64,000 bases of DNA from Thereva unica (lineage: Eukaryota > Arthropoda > Insecta > Diptera > Therevidae). The position numbers and the translations under genes are program-made. Shown one piece after another: positions 11,049-22,123 of the stretch (position 1 is its first letter; every line of letters starts with the position of its first letter). Below the pieces are notes generated by a model, which was not told the origin of the DNA, did not search any database, and saw only the letters and a list, made by a program, of their open reading frames with translations. The DNA is taken from contig CATLJY010000173.1 of NCBI GenBank assembly GCA_949987705.1, positions 1-64,000 of the forward strand, given 5' to 3'.

Positions 11049-12894
11049 TGTAATAGCATAATGGCGCAATAAAATAATGGGCGCCACTTATGCGAGGTAT
11101 TACCCCCTTAGCCATAAGCCCGGAAAACTATGACCAAGGAGCCAATACCATACATAAGAAAGGAAAATAACTTCCGGAACTCCTACGCCGGCCACACGGA
11201 GTTATCTAGCTCGCCGGAGGGGTCGTGGGGTGTGTGGCCGGGCCTTACCGCGGTTGGTTCACCACTTACCTGTGACTATGAAAAATCTTATTCAATTCCC
11301 GTCGTCCTTCGGTCCTCGCCTGAGCCGTGTCATGGCTATCTGTTTCTTTCCCTGACAGCTCCTAGTATCGAAGACTATCAGCTTCAGGGAAAGTCACTAT
11401 CTAAGAACCCTGAAAAGGAATACCACCCGTCCCAACCATTCCACAAACAAAATCTAATACACGGACATTACTATATTATAACCATTTAACATTTATGTTT
11501 ATTACAGGTCAACACTCACAAGAATATAACAATTGGATAAAGAAACTCAATATTCACTAACCCTGTAAAACTAATAGTAGCAGATACTACAATCAACAAT
11601 TTCAACTACGCGAAAACGGCAATATATATTTAACTATAATTACACAAGTCTTGTCGACGGAAGGTGTTAAAAAAAACGAAAAGTGTCGTACGGGTACCCC
11701 TACGTCGCTTTTGTACAGACAATATTACATTTATTAATTCCGTGTACAACTACCTGTAAAACACAAGAAGAAAAAAATATCTCCAATAAGGAGCAAACAA
11801 ATGTACAATCAATAATAAATAAAATTAAAATTAATATTACGGCATTTAAAATTATGGTATAAGAACAAATTAAAGCATTACCACCAGTTGACATATGTAA
11901 ATAAAACGGTTTATTAAAAAAAAATGGTTTGTGTTAAAATCTTTAACTCTCAGAGCTGTTGTACTACCGAGGAGTAGAAGCGCTGAAGATGGATGTTATT
12001 ACATACCCTCATACAGCAAACTCAAGCCCAATATCTCCCCTCCTTTCTGAATATCACAAATTCTTAAAACAATTCATGCAACTTCGATTATTTTTATTAT
12101 TATAGAAACCCTAATAAAAATCCATAACTTGCTGTCCATCCCACTCAATTTTTAATTAAAAGCAATGGTGATGAATAACTTCAATGTAACATCCAATTTA
12201 CACCCTCCTGCATTAACTCGCAACCTCACGCTATATTGATATGGATGCTTATAGTTCTTATATAATAATCTCGTGATGCCAGTAATCTTTTTACCCAGGG
12301 CCGTAACTTTACTAGATTGTACCTCCTAGCTCCTGCGGCAGGGTGCTTTCGTGGGTCACCTTCAATTACAGCGGTACGGCAGCGTTCATTAACATCCAAT
12401 ATATGATGCTCGGGAACCTGCTACGTCCTCAGGAAGTACTTCCACCAATATATAGGGGTTGGACCAGGGCACATTAATCGAACAAAACTCACCAGTACAA
12501 ATTTTCAATAACAGCACCAAGATGTTTGTTTTCTTCCCAAAACTCCTTCCGGGGAGACTTCCAACGCCAATATTTCGCCAGGAAAATAGAAAGGTCGCCT
12601 GTCCAAAACTGCTACCCAGTGCATAAACTGGTTCAATCTTCTTCCACAGCCAAAATTAAACCAATTGATCTAAAACTGCTTTCTCGCAATATTTCTACCC
12701 CCCGAACTGACTTTCTTTTTTCTCTTTTTTTTCAAAAAAAAAAACCTCCATTCCATTATTATTTTTTCCCTCACCTATTATTTTTTTAAAATTTTCCTGT
12801 TTCCGCAAAGTGATTTTTTTCCAAAACTTCCCATTACAAGGTGATTACAAAATAAATTTCCCAACCCAAATAAATGATAATTCCGACCGTTACA
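11049..12894. mobile_element. Solo LTR of a long-LTR element, TSD AGGT
   Basis: The 1846-bp insert starts TGTAATAGCA and ends GACCGTTACA, so its ends are TGTAA/TTACA inverted. It is flanked by AGGT at 11045-11048 and 12895-12898. Removing it together with one AGGT leaves an open reading frame through the RT of element II, which fixes both ends to the base. No gag or pol homology lies inside. The small frames at 11130-11489 and 12526-12789 are not recognisable. A solo LTR left by LTR-LTR recombination fits best; a large non-autonomous element is the alternative. Orientation is undetermined. Confidence 0.82.
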
Positions 12895-13793
12895 AGGTTA
12901 CCCAATTTGGTGTTAAACCGGGGAAAGAGAAAACAATGGCGATCCAGAACTTTGCAAAACCCGGAGACAGTCACCAAAGTCAGAAGATTTCTAGGCCTCA
13001 CTGGATTCTTCAGAAATTCGTGCCGAATTACTCGTTGATTGTCAAACCTCTCACCAACCTACTAAAAACCAAAAATGCTCCGCCCGGGTTTATTTGGACA
13101 AAAGACCACGAGACAGCATTCGTCAGAATAAATATGTACCCGAACCAGTTTTGGAAATCTACGACCAAAAGCGAAATCATCAAGTCCACACCGATGCCAC
13201 AGTGCCATAGGTTTAGCGGGAATCCTTCTCAAGAAACTGACAGTCATGAATACAAGCCCGTTATCTACTACAGTCGTTGCTGTACCGCTGCCGAGTCGAA
13301 CTACACAAGCCATGAATTGGAAGTCCTCGCCGTCGTCGAAACCGTCGAAAGGTGTGCGCATGTATCTGATAGGAAAACACTTTCACGTTTTTCACCCGAC
13401 TGTGCCGCAATTAGCTCAACAAAGGCCACAACACCAATGGTACCACGCATCGCCCGCTGGTGGCTTAAGCTATTAGAATACAACTTCACAGTCGTCCACC
13501 GTCCTGGTCTGAACATGTCACACGTTGATGCCATGAGTGGAGCACCAGTGCTTCCCTGCATCAACTCCCACCACCGTCGCCGCAAACGTTTTGAGAGTCT
13601 CCATGGAACACACAGACTGGATAGCAGCAATGCAGCTCCAGATCCAAAATTAGCGATAGTTATCAACATTTTGAAGGGAAATATCAAATCCGACCAAATA
13701 ACGCAAATTAAAAAAGAATATGTTCTGAAGAACGGCCGACTGTATCGCCTCGATGGACAAAGAGAGAAAACTCGTAGTTCCGGCTGCCGTTAG
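12895..13793 (+). pseudogene. Element II RT thumb and RNase H
   Basis: Motifs in order: GVKPGKEK, the thumb segment FVPNYSLIVKPLTNLLK, a mutated RNase H start, SNYTSHELEVLAVVETVER (13291-13347), and the end WLKLLEYNFTVVHRPG followed by a histidine-valine-D-A-M-S element. RNase H would remove the RNA strand after first-strand synthesis. Several short stretches are out of alignment (about 13110-13240), so small compensating frameshifts are likely even though the frame stays open. The frame closes at 13793. Confidence 0.82.
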
Positions 13794-13804
13794 GGTGGCG
13801 TGTA

Positions 13805-14936
13805 GTGAAATGGTGTCACGATGACAACGGTCATTTCGGAGTGGAGAAGACCCTTCAGAGAATCCAACGAGATCTTTGGTTTAAACGAATGCGAAACTAC
13901 GTTAAATCGTATATCGCCGCTTGCATCGAATGCTGTTTTAATAAAAAGCCTACCGGCGCTACCGAGGGTAGAATGTTCAAGGGAGATATTAATCCTGTTC
14001 CCTTCCAGACCCTCCATATCGATCACCTTGGCCTTTTCCCGAGAAGCCGTCGAGGAAACATGCATGTTATTGGTATCGCTGACGCATTCAGCAAAATACG
14101 TTGTTGTAAAAGCCGTGAAATCGACAAAAATCCAGCCAGTTCTCGCCGCCCTGAACGAACTGACATCTTACTTTGGCCTACCAGTCACTATCATCTCTGA
14201 CCGCGGCACAGCCTACACGTCGAAGGATTTTGAAACCTACTGCCACGAAAACGACATTCGCCACATCAAGGTCGCCGTCCGGACTGCGCGCGCCAAATGG
14301 CCAAATAGAACGAATCAACCCAATCAATATTACTGTTCTTACGTTCCGCTGACACCGATTTAAAGGATTGGGATAATCACATGAGATTTTTTGCAATGGT
14401 CATTAAACACCCAGCGTAACTCAACCACTGGCTACAGTCCTCATGAGCTTATCTTTGATTTCTCGCTGAGAGATATTTCAGCCACCCGTCTCGCTCAAGC
14501 CGTGATCAAGACCACGAGGAAGACGCCGTCGCCCCAATCGACATGAGAGAACGCCGAGAAGAAGCTGCCGCCCGAATAAGCCAAGAACGCGATAAGTGGA
14601 AACAGCGGTTCGATGCGCGCCACAAGTCACGGTTACCTATGCTGAGGGTGACTTAGTCGTCATCGAAGCTGTTGCATCCCCAGCAGGCGAATCTCACAAG
14701 CTGGACCCCAAGTACCGAGGTCCTTTCATCGTCTCTAAGGTTTTGCGAAATGACCCGTACGTCATCGAGGACCTTGAATCTACTTCAAGAAGACGGCGCT
14801 ACTCATCTGTGTACACCAGCGATAAACTAAAGCCTTGGTACCATCTGAACCCGGAATTGGATGACACCAACGAATCGGATGAGGATGATGACGATGTCCT
14901 CATCCTCAAGTCAGGAATGGACGAGCTGTCACCACC
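13805..14936 (+). pseudogene. Element II integrase
   Basis: The HHCC zinc region is visible (G-V-E-K-T-L-Q-R-I, then C-I-E-C-C), then the first catalytic Asp in H-I-D-H-L-G, then in a shifted frame the second Asp in I-I-S-D-R-G-T-A. A further frameshift near 14290 removes the region that should carry the catalytic Glu. The C-terminal part (14596 on) has LDPKYRGPFIVSKVL, a GPY/F-like module, and ends in an acidic run (E-S-D-E-D-D-D-D) just before the LTR. The last frame continues into the 3' LTR to 15057. Confidence 0.85.
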
Positions 14937-15197
14937 ATCTAGTCGACACCCTGCCGAACTACTCGGGACTCTACCAGACGCCGTCGGAACGAAGGGTGCC
15001 CCGTCGCGCGAACAGACTAAGGAAGAAGAGGAGAGAGAGAACCAAGGGACTTTTTAGCACCGACCGCCACCGAGTAAAGTACGCGCATTCTTTCTTTTGT
15101 TATACTACATATTTAATTTAATAAGCATAAATAAAGTATCAATGTTATAAAGCAAGTCTTTGTGATTTACGGCCACCTCTCGCCATTCCGTCTGACA
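14937..15197 (+). repeat. Element II 3' LTR
   Basis: 261 bp, TGTCACCACC to TCCGTCTGACA, followed by the AGAG duplication. It keeps the ~50 bp that the 5' copy lost. The first 120 bp are an open extension of the pol frame ending at 15057. No good polypurine tract precedes it; the bases before TGTC are a coding acidic stretch. Confidence 0.88.
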
Positions 15198-16135
15198 AGA
15201 GGTTATCAGAAGAATTAGATTTAGACGACGACGGGGACGGGATTTCACGGCATCCGGAGCCAGATTTTTCAACGCCTCATAGCGAAGCTTTACTAGAATA
15301 TAGTGGAGAAAGTGGAAGTGAAGCAAATACTAAAACGAGCGACGACTTATTAGGTAAAAGTACAATTGTTAAGATCAGAGGGGCGAAGATAAAGCAGCAA
15401 CCGATATGCCGTATGATAAAGACAAAGCATGCAATTTCGTTTTTCGTGATGTAGAGGAATCGTTGGAGTCATTTAATGGGGAATCCTCGAGAAGCGTAAC
15501 GGGTTGGTTAAAAAAATTTGAGGATATAGCGGCAGTTCGTGAATGGAACAATATCCAAAAGTATTTATACTGTAGACGGCTACTTAAGGGCGCTGCTAGG
15601 TTATCTGTTGAGTCCGTCATAGGTGTTTATAATTGGAAAGATTTAAAAACACACTTGACAAATGAGTTTGGAGATAGGGTGACAAGCATAAGCATTCATC
15701 ATTTGCTTGAGAATTGGAAAAAGGGGTCGAACGAAACGTATTTGGAGTATATGTATGTACGCGATGCGGAAATAGCAAATCGAGGAAACATAGATGAAGA
15801 GTCTCTGTTGTTTCTGGTATACAAGATGATGTTACGAATAAAGTTGTACTTTATGAAGCGGCAACTTTTGATGACCTTAAGCAAAAATTTAGGGTTTATG
15901 AAGCAATGAAGAGTCAAAGGTCTGTTAGACAGAGTTCAATCAGAAACCAGTACAACGGAAGGAAAAGGGAAGTACGTCAAATGGTCGATGCGCTAATTGC
16001 GGAGGGTTATCTCACGGAAATTCGAACTGTCCACATAGGTCTAGAGGCTCACGGAGTTTTAACTGCGGTGAATTTGGGCACATAGCTCCCAACTGCGACA
16101 AACCGAAAAGGGCGAAGCCGCCACAAGAAAATAAT
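15198..16135 (+). pseudogene. Element I gag, capsid and zinc knuckles
   Basis: After the AGAG duplication an acidic segment precedes the capsid core at 15406-15909. That core includes FNGESSRSVTGWLKKFEDIA and the W-x5-Q-K-Y-L-Y-C-R-R-L-L-K-G-A-A-R pattern, typical of retrotrans_gag. Two CCHC knuckles follow in a different frame at about 15990-16095 (C-A-N-C-G-G-L-S-H-x4-C and a second F-N-C-G-E-F-G-H-x4-C whose first Cys is altered). Capsid and knuckles should be one polypeptide; a frameshift around 15909 separates them. Confidence 0.8.
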
Positions 16136-16772
16136 TATGTAAACATCATTTCTATCCCCGATTTACACGCTGAAGTTTTCTTAGATGGGAAGAACGTTTT
16201 AGAACTTATAGAGGAAGTGACGTAACTGTTGTTAGAGAATCTGTCCGAAAAAACTTGAGACTAAACAAAGGTTTCAGCACTAGGTTGATTGGTTTTGGAA
16301 AACAGTTAGTGAATACTCTCGGTTCATTCATAGGTAAGTTCTACATATATATCGATAATTATCAAGTGCGATGCCATGTGGTTCCCGACAGTTGGTTAAA
16401 ACAAGATGTCCTCATTTTAAAGGACTTGGTGAAATGGGTTACGTTGTTAGCGGAAAACGGCAAGGTTACTCTTACCAGAGGAAAGTGTTCTCTCGTTGAA
16501 TAAAGCGATGACGACTTTTTGGAAAAGATGGAGGTAGTACAATTAATCGAGAGGTGTGAGACCGACAAGGCGGAGGAAATTATAAATCCGAAGATACGCG
16601 AAAAAGTAAAATCCCTTATCGTGGAATATTAGCCAGTGAAACCAACGAAGTCCTGCGTCGAAATGACGATATGCCTCGATGATGACAGTCCAGTTTATCA
16701 AAACCCTCGAAGACTCGCCCCAAAGGAAAAGGAAGTCGTTAGGGAGCAGATACAGGAGTGGTTAGCTAACTA
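16136..16772 (+). pseudogene. Element I protease and start of pol
   Basis: The protease region holds the segment R-G-S-D-V-T-V-V at about 16217, where D-(S/T)-G would be expected just upstream; a frameshift has destroyed that triad. The frame 16255-16503 continues the retropepsin fold to L-L-A-E-N-G-K-V. From about 16600 the RT entry region reads P-K-E-K-E-V-V-R-E-Q-I-Q-E-W-L-A-N and is cut at 16772 by the pogo/Tigger-like transposon. Confidence 0.78.
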
Positions 16773-16791
16773 ACTTCGGGTATTGTGGTAT
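16773..16791 (+). repeat. Transposon left terminal inverted repeat
   Basis: ACTTCGGGTATTGTGGTAT, preceded by TA. Pairs with 19761-19779. Confidence 0.92.
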
Positions 16792-17261
16792 AGGCGGGCA
16801 ATGTGGTATATTCAATTATCTCGGAAACTAGGTTCATTCTGGCAACACAAATAATATGGAAAGATGACGATGTTAAAAGGAAAAGCGAAACATGTTTTGA
16901 CACGTGCAAGCTCAGTTCTGATTTAGTTCAATTGCGTGAAATGTTTTGAACTGTTCAATCAACTTTTTTTGTGCTTAATTTAAAAGTGTCTATAATCTTA
17001 AGAAATAATAGTTTTTGAAGTGATTTGTCTAATAAATTACAACTATTAAGTATTCAATTTTGATACATTAATGTGAGTTTCATTATCAATATTTCAGTTT
17101 AATACATAAAATTAGTTTTTGGGAAAGAGTTAAAATCGGCTAATGTGGTATAGCTTACGACGGTTAATGTAGTATAGTGTACCACATTAGCAGCAATAAA
17201 TTTGTTTGAACTAATTTTTGTCAATTCGATACGCAATCTTTTGCAGAGCTAAGCTCCAAAC

Positions 17262-18601
17262 ATGCCAAAAAAAGGAGAAATACGGAAATGGAATGTTGAA
17301 GATATGGAGAAAGCTATAATTGCCGTAAGAAGCGAGGAAATGGATATTCTGCTGGCGTCAAAAACATTTTCAGTCCCCCACACTACACTACAACGCATGG
17401 CGAGAAGCGAAAGAACTGTGCAGGAGCTCCTGTCAACTAGATTGGGTCGTAAGCCAATTTTCAATGAAAATATTGAAAATGACCTGGTTCAATACGTTTT
17501 GGAGATGGAGTCACGCTTTTGGGGGCTTACCAGAATGGACATACGATCATTAGCATTCCAAATAGCGCAAAGAAACAACATTCCAAATAAATTTTCTGTT
17601 GCGGCAGAGTGTGCCGGAAAAGATTGGTTTTATGGGTTTTGTAAACGACACAAGAATAACCCACTGGAACATGTTTTGATCGAGCGGCAGGTTTTACCCG
17701 TGAAAATGTAGAGACATTCTTCAATTTACTAGAAAAAGAGTATGATAAGCACAAATTTCCAGCAAGTCGCATTTGGAATGTCGACGAAACGGGACTCTCA
17801 GTGGTACAATCCAAACAGCCAAAAGTGCTGGCCCAAAAGGGAAAGAGGCAGATAGGAGCCATGACTTCTGCAGAACGTGGATCTCTTATAACCGTAATTA
17901 CCTGTATGAGGGCTGGGGGTGCTTTTATTCCACCGTACTTTATTTTTCCCCGCAAGAATCATAATCCGCTTCTTATGAAAGATGCACCACCTGGATCTGA
18001 GTCGTCATACCACATATCTGGATGGGTGCAAATTCCAATATTTACGAAATGGTTTAAGCATTTTTTGGCTTTTACAAAATCATCAAAAGACGATCCAGCT
18101 TTGCTAATTTTGGATGGGCATTATAGCCATACCCGAAATGTGGAACTTATAGATCTTGCACGTGAAAATGGTGTGGTAATAACTTCTCTGCCGCCACATT
18201 CGACACATAAAATGCAGCCACTAGATAAAACTTTCATGGGGCCTTTAAAAACTTATTATAATGATGAAATTAGACGTTATTCCCGTGAACAAGGCCGGAA
18301 AATTACTCAATATGACTTAGTTGGAATGTTTACTAAGGCCTATTTGAAAGTTCAAACTGGTCAAATTGCTATAAGTGGCTTTAAAACCACAGGAATTTAT
18401 CCTTTCGATAAAAATATTTTCTCAGAAGCGGATTTTATAGCTGGAGAGAAGAGCAATTTGGAAGAGCTGGCTCCAGCAATGGACGCAACTGCAGAGCCTA
18501 CTACGCACAGGTCCGAAGAATCTCTCTCATCTACGTATGATTGCAGTGCTAGTACAAGTAAGCAGCCAAAAAATCGAGCCCTTAGAATGAAACAGACCTA
18601 A
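17262..18601 (+). pseudogene. pogo/Tigger-like transposase (DDE_1), one frameshift
   Basis: Residues 1-50 form a Psq/CENP-B-type helix-turn-helix (W-N-V-E-D-M-E-K-A-I, then S-V-P-H-T-T-L-Q-R). A second DNA-binding segment follows with F-W-G-L-T-R-M-D-I-R. A single frameshift near 17690 interrupts the frame; homology resumes at once in the next frame, and the region 17801-18601 then holds the catalytic core. The DDE-superfamily acidic residues are visible in [16 protein letters not shown] and M-Q-P-L-D, with 36 residues between the second and third Asp. The enzyme would cut and paste the element at TA sites. Apart from the frameshift the core looks well preserved, suggesting fairly recent inactivation. 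Confidence 0.88.
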
Positions 18602-18865
18602 CTCAAAATTCCCAAACCTTTTGAATTTGCTATAAACTCACCTTAAAACGCCTACTCTAGAACTCTGTAGTGAAAAAGAACCCGAATTATATGTAAAAAA
18701 GGAACAGCGTAAATCACGGGTCACTTTTTTCGATCGCACTATTCACCTATGCATGAACACTGTTCTTTCTCGCTCATTTCTCACAAATTGCAATTTTTGA
18801 TTTAGGTCACTTTCATTCTAAGGGTGTGAAATAATCTAATTCACAATTTCACAGGTAAACACCAC
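18602..18865 (+). other. Gap between transposase core and C-terminal frame
   Basis: No coding match is apparent. The stretch ends in TTCACAG followed by GTAAACACC, so it may be an intron, or a degenerated linker. It contains a stop-rich AT segment. Confidence 0.35.
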
Positions 18866-19324
18866 GTGACCCCTTGGAAAATATCCCCCCCGCCGAAAAT
18901 TAAGAGGGGTTTACCTGCTAACAGAGGAAGAAAATCAAAGGCAACTGTTTTGACTACTTCACCTTATAAAAGGGAATTGGAAGTTAGCATACAAAAAATA
19001 GTCAAGAAGCGAAACCCCATGCCGAAGGAGGAGACCACTAAAATTAAAAAATCTTTAAAACAAATTCGTGGGCGTAAAAAAGAAATAGTTCTATCGTCCA
19101 GCGAGTCAGAACAAAGTCTTAACTTGCAAGAATCAGATGGCGAAGACGAGTTTGAGAATGTTCCGCCATCAAAAGAATCATTTTGCACTTTTTGCAATAA
19201 ACGTTGGAATGAGGATGCAACAGTGGTCAGGTGGATTTCATGCCTACAGTGTGAAATGGTCTGGGCTCACGAAAAATGTGTACCAAATAAAAGCGCTATA
19301 TTTCTATGCCAGTCTTGCTTATAA
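18866..19324 (+). CDS. Transposase C-terminal extension with PHD-like zinc finger
   Basis: The frame starts with a Pro/Lys/Arg-rich linker (P-P-P-K-I-K-R-G and R-G-R-K-S-K), continues basic and then acidic (E-S-D-G-E-D-E-F), and closes with a cysteine module: C-x2-C near residue 106, C-x2-C, H-x2-C and C-x2-C within the last 47 residues. This C4HC3 spacing is that of a PHD/RING-like zinc-binding finger. Similar tails are known in insect jerky/Tigger-type transposases. It probably belongs to the same protein as the core upstream, by splicing or loss of an intervening frame. Target (histone tail or protein partner) is not inferable. Confidence 0.65.
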   Translation: MTPWKISPPPKIKRGLPANRGRKSKATVLTTSPYKRELEVSIQKIVKKRNPMPKEETTKIKKSLKQIRGRKKEIVLSSSESEQSLNLQESDGEDEFENVPPSKESFCTFCNKRWNEDATVVRWISCLQCEMVWAHEKCVPNKSAIFLCQSCL

Positions 19325-19760
19325 GTGTAAGCCCAAAGGGCATTTTTTATTATTAACGTAAAAAACATTAAAAAAAGAGAAGACTGTTTTCTTTAATTTT
19401 TATTTGTTATTTGTTTAATCAAGAAAGTATTTTCCGTTTTTTGATATTTGTAATAATAATTACAAAAAAATATCTTGTTTATCTAAACATTTCCAAACCC
19501 TTAGTTGAAAGGATAGCATTAACCGGTAATGTGGTATAGTATACCACATTAGAATACTTGCCTATACCGAATTACCCGCCATTTTTCCAAGATGACACTT
19601 TTGGGGTTAAGTCCGTTTTTCAAAAATATATTTTTTAATGTTCACTGGAATCATTTGACTAAAAGAGAATTTTGTAGGCATTACTCCAACGATAAACTCC
19701 TATCAATTTGATAAGATTTGGCTTCATACTTTTACAGTAATCGTCATAAAAGGAAACGGT

Positions 19761-19779
19761 ATACCACAATACCCGAACT
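19761..19779 (-). repeat. Transposon right terminal inverted repeat
   Basis: ATACCACAATACCCGAACT, followed by TA. Reverse complement of the left repeat with one mismatch at the second base. Confidence 0.92.
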
Positions 19780-20534
19780 TACTCTATTATAAAGCCTAGT
19801 GGATCAAATTTTGCAAGTCCCATTGCTTTAGCAACCAAAAAACACGGCACTGCAAGGTTATGGGTGGATTATCGGCGACTGAATACAAAAATAATAAAGG
19901 ACAGGTATCCATTACCACTCATCGAAGAAGTATTGGAAAACCTATATGATGCTCGCCTCTTTACAACTCTGGACCTTAGGAACGGCTTTTTCCGCGTAGA
20001 CTTAAAAGCTGAATGCCAAAAATATACTTCGTTTATAACACCTGATGGACAATATGAGTTTACAAAGGCGCCTTTTGAAATTTGTAATTCCCCTGCAGTT
20101 TTCCAGCGGTATATTAACACGGTATTTCGACCACTAATGCAAAGAAACGTCCTTCTAGTATACATGGACGATATAATCATACCATCAGTCGACGAAGAAG
20201 AAAATTATGAAACGCTTCTACAAACACTTGAGGTAGCTAAGGAAAATGGTTTAATGTTTAAGTGGGCTAAGTGCAAATTTCTTAAGCGCAGCATTGATTT
20301 CTTGGGACATATTGTAGAAGCTGGAAGCGTTAAGGCATCGGAAGAAAAGATCATGGCTGTTAAAGGGTTCCCAATCCCTAAAACCTTAAAGCAGATTCAA
20401 AGTTTTTTGGGGTTGATAGGTTTTTTTAGAAAATGTATACCCCAGTACTCCATCATCGCCAAGCCCCTAACAGATCTTACGAGAAAAAATGCAAAGTTTG
20501 AGTTCGGTTCCCTAGAACTTGATGCCTTCAACCT
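19780..20534 (+). pseudogene. Element I reverse transcriptase
   Basis: The RT resumes in frame after the transposon, with SNFASPIALATKKHGTARLW and V-D-Y-R-R-L-N, then FTTLDLRNGFFRVDLKAECQ, then a slightly changed F-T-K-A-P-F-E. The active site L-V-Y-M-D-D-I-I is intact (about 20156-20179). The thumb region S-F-L-G-L-I-G-F-F-R-K follows. The frame is cut at 20534 by Gypsy-A, and the final codons resume at 30513. It is an enzyme of cytoplasmic reverse transcription, dead because of breaks elsewhere. Confidence 0.92.
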
Positions 20535-20816
20535 TGTGGCGGATGTAATCGCCACTTTAATCTACAACAAACGGATGCAACCGTCGCAAACAAATATCCC
20601 TAAAAGGCGGCTAACATCACGCCGTAGGAAACAGAAAGGTCCCGCCAAGAAGCTCCCTGCATCAGTACTGATCGAAGACTCAGAAAGACTACACATCGAT
20701 TACAAATTCGGAATAAACTTCTTTAAATTAAATAAAAGTTTTTATATTAGAAATTCCCCAGCCGTTTTATAATGTCGTGGTAGCAAGTGTGCTAAGTTGC
20801 AACCTGCTACCCGACA
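20535..20816 (+). repeat. Gypsy-A 5' LTR
   Basis: 282 bp, TG...CA ends. TTTAAATTAAATAAAAG near 20730 may be the polyadenylation signal. It matches 30226-30507 with no difference seen by eye. Confidence 0.95.
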
Positions 20817-20818
20817 AA

Positions 20819-20830
20819 TGGTGACCCCGA
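20819..20830 (+). promoter_or_regulatory. Gypsy-A primer-binding site, tRNA-Trp
   Basis: TGGTGACCCCGA, two bases after the LTR, complements the CCA end of tRNA-Trp over 12 nt. Gypsy-B shares the site with a longer match (15 nt). Confidence 0.82.
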
Positions 20831-22123
20831 AAAGAAAAGAAAAAAACTATTCGCATTTTGAAAAACATAAAACGTGGCACCCATAACATGTGCAGTTTAT
20901 CAAGTGAAATTAATTTAAAAAAAAAAGGATATTTTGCAATTGAAAGCAACAATAAATCAAACTCGGTGAATAAAATTATAATAAGTTACAAAATGAAGGT
21001 GCACCCGCTGTACATCAAAACGCCGCATGTCGCTCTGTAAAAAATCAAAAAAATATATATATACATACAACCAACAAAAATAACAAAATAAATTCAAGCA
21101 TCAGACCCCATAAAAACAATAAAGCAGAAAAACAAAAGAAGAATAGCACAGATTGCAAGGAAAATTGCGGAATCATCAAAAGCAATCGCATCAGCATCCG
21201 ACATCGGGAACATCAAATAAAAAATTCCAACAATTGTATCAATCGAAATATAAGTTAAGTTAAATTCCAATCAATACAAATAGAAATACACTTTTGTAAA
21301 AAAGAAAATTATAATATTTTTAGGTAATTTTAAAAAAAAAATCAGAGAAGTTCTACTTACATTGAAAATGATCAAAATAAATTATATTAAAACACGTGGA
21401 AAGATCATGGGCATGTCTTCATAATAGAAAAGACGAAACAAAGGCGGTAAAGAATTCTTCTCTATTAACGCAGTGAGTAAAATTAATAGGCGAATAAAAT
21501 ATTTTTCAATAGATTTCACAAAATGCATATAAAAAAAATCTTCATAGACTAAAAAATAGTACATAAAGCAATAAAAATAGTACATAAAGCAATAAAATTT
21601 AAAACATATTTAGACATTAGTTTAAGGGTGACTTCCAAATCGTCAGAAAATAAAAAATAATAAAACCTGATAATTTAGAGGGAAGAAAGGAATTTTCTAG
21701 CACAATAATATACTTCATCCAGTTTTTCAACATTATTAGAAATTGCTCTTTCACCAAGAAAACCATTTATCCTCTTGATTCTTTTATATGTCATAATAAA
21801 ATTGAGAAATTTTCTATAATTTTTTTTAATTCGTGAAACTGGATTCTGCCTTTCAAATACATCAGTAGTTTCATAACAAACTACTTTGTATTTAAATCGG
21901 TTTTGATACATTTTGGGAGTCAGCCATACGACAATGAATAATAACAATACAAGTAATGAAATAATCTCAATTCTATAGTAGCATAAAATAAACATTAAGC
22001 TGCACACTAAATAATTTGAGCATTCATAAGAGACATTTTGAATTTCGAACCTAACTTTATCAAATTTTTACCTTATTTCAAATAAATTTTCACAAAACAA
22101 TCTAGCACGGACAAACATAAACA
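20831..22123 (+). other. Gypsy-A untranslated leader
   Basis: A 1.3-kb AT-rich leader between PBS and gag. No sense-strand frame is supported. A 110-codon frame on the minus strand (21675-22007) starts with a hydrophobic segment and is discussed as a finding; I do not count it as a gene. Gypsy-B has a leader of similar length (1.5 kb), so long leaders look normal for this lineage. Confidence 0.6.

Larger units (their letters stand above)
8009..15197 (+). mobile_element. Element II: Ty3/Gypsy retrotransposon nested in element I gag
   Basis: Its LTRs begin TGTCACCACC and end TCTGACA, giving TGTCA/TGACA terminal inverted repeats. The 4-bp duplication AGAG is present at 8005-8008 and 15198-15201. 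Order inside: LTR, decayed PBS, SAP-like gag, two CCHC knuckles, protease, RT, [solo LTR], RNase H, integrase, LTR. It is the same general type as element I (SAP-like gag, tRNA-Leu-like PBS, acidic pol tail running into the LTR) but a clearly different family at sequence level. Several frameshifts and a mutated RT active site make it non-functional. Confidence 0.9.
16773..19779 (+). mobile_element. pogo/Tigger-like DNA transposon, TA duplication
   Basis: 19-bp terminal inverted repeats (A-C/G-TTCGGGTATTGTGGTAT) lie at 16773-16791 and 19761-19779, one mismatch apart. Both are flanked by TA (16771-16772, 19780-19781), the target signature of the Tc1/mariner/pogo group. The insert sits in the RT entry region of element I; removing it with one TA restores the reading frame across the site. 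Internal words GTGGTATA and TATACCACATTA near both ends (17130-17180 and 19530-19560) look like subterminal repeats that could bind the transposase. The element encodes one transposase with two lesions (see below). Confidence 0.93.

Noticed and set aside
11130..11489. 119-codon frame inside the solo LTR
   Set aside because: No domain, no conservation evidence, and it lies in a long LTR-like insert where chance frames are expected.
13062..13687. Minus-strand frames of 99-128 codons
   Set aside because: Shadows of the element II RNase H region; they match no family and lie opposite recognisable motifs.
20537..20772. Extension of the element I RT frame through the Gypsy-A LTR
   Set aside because: The same ~80 residues recur at 30226-30463 because they translate the LTR; the true RT ends at 20534.
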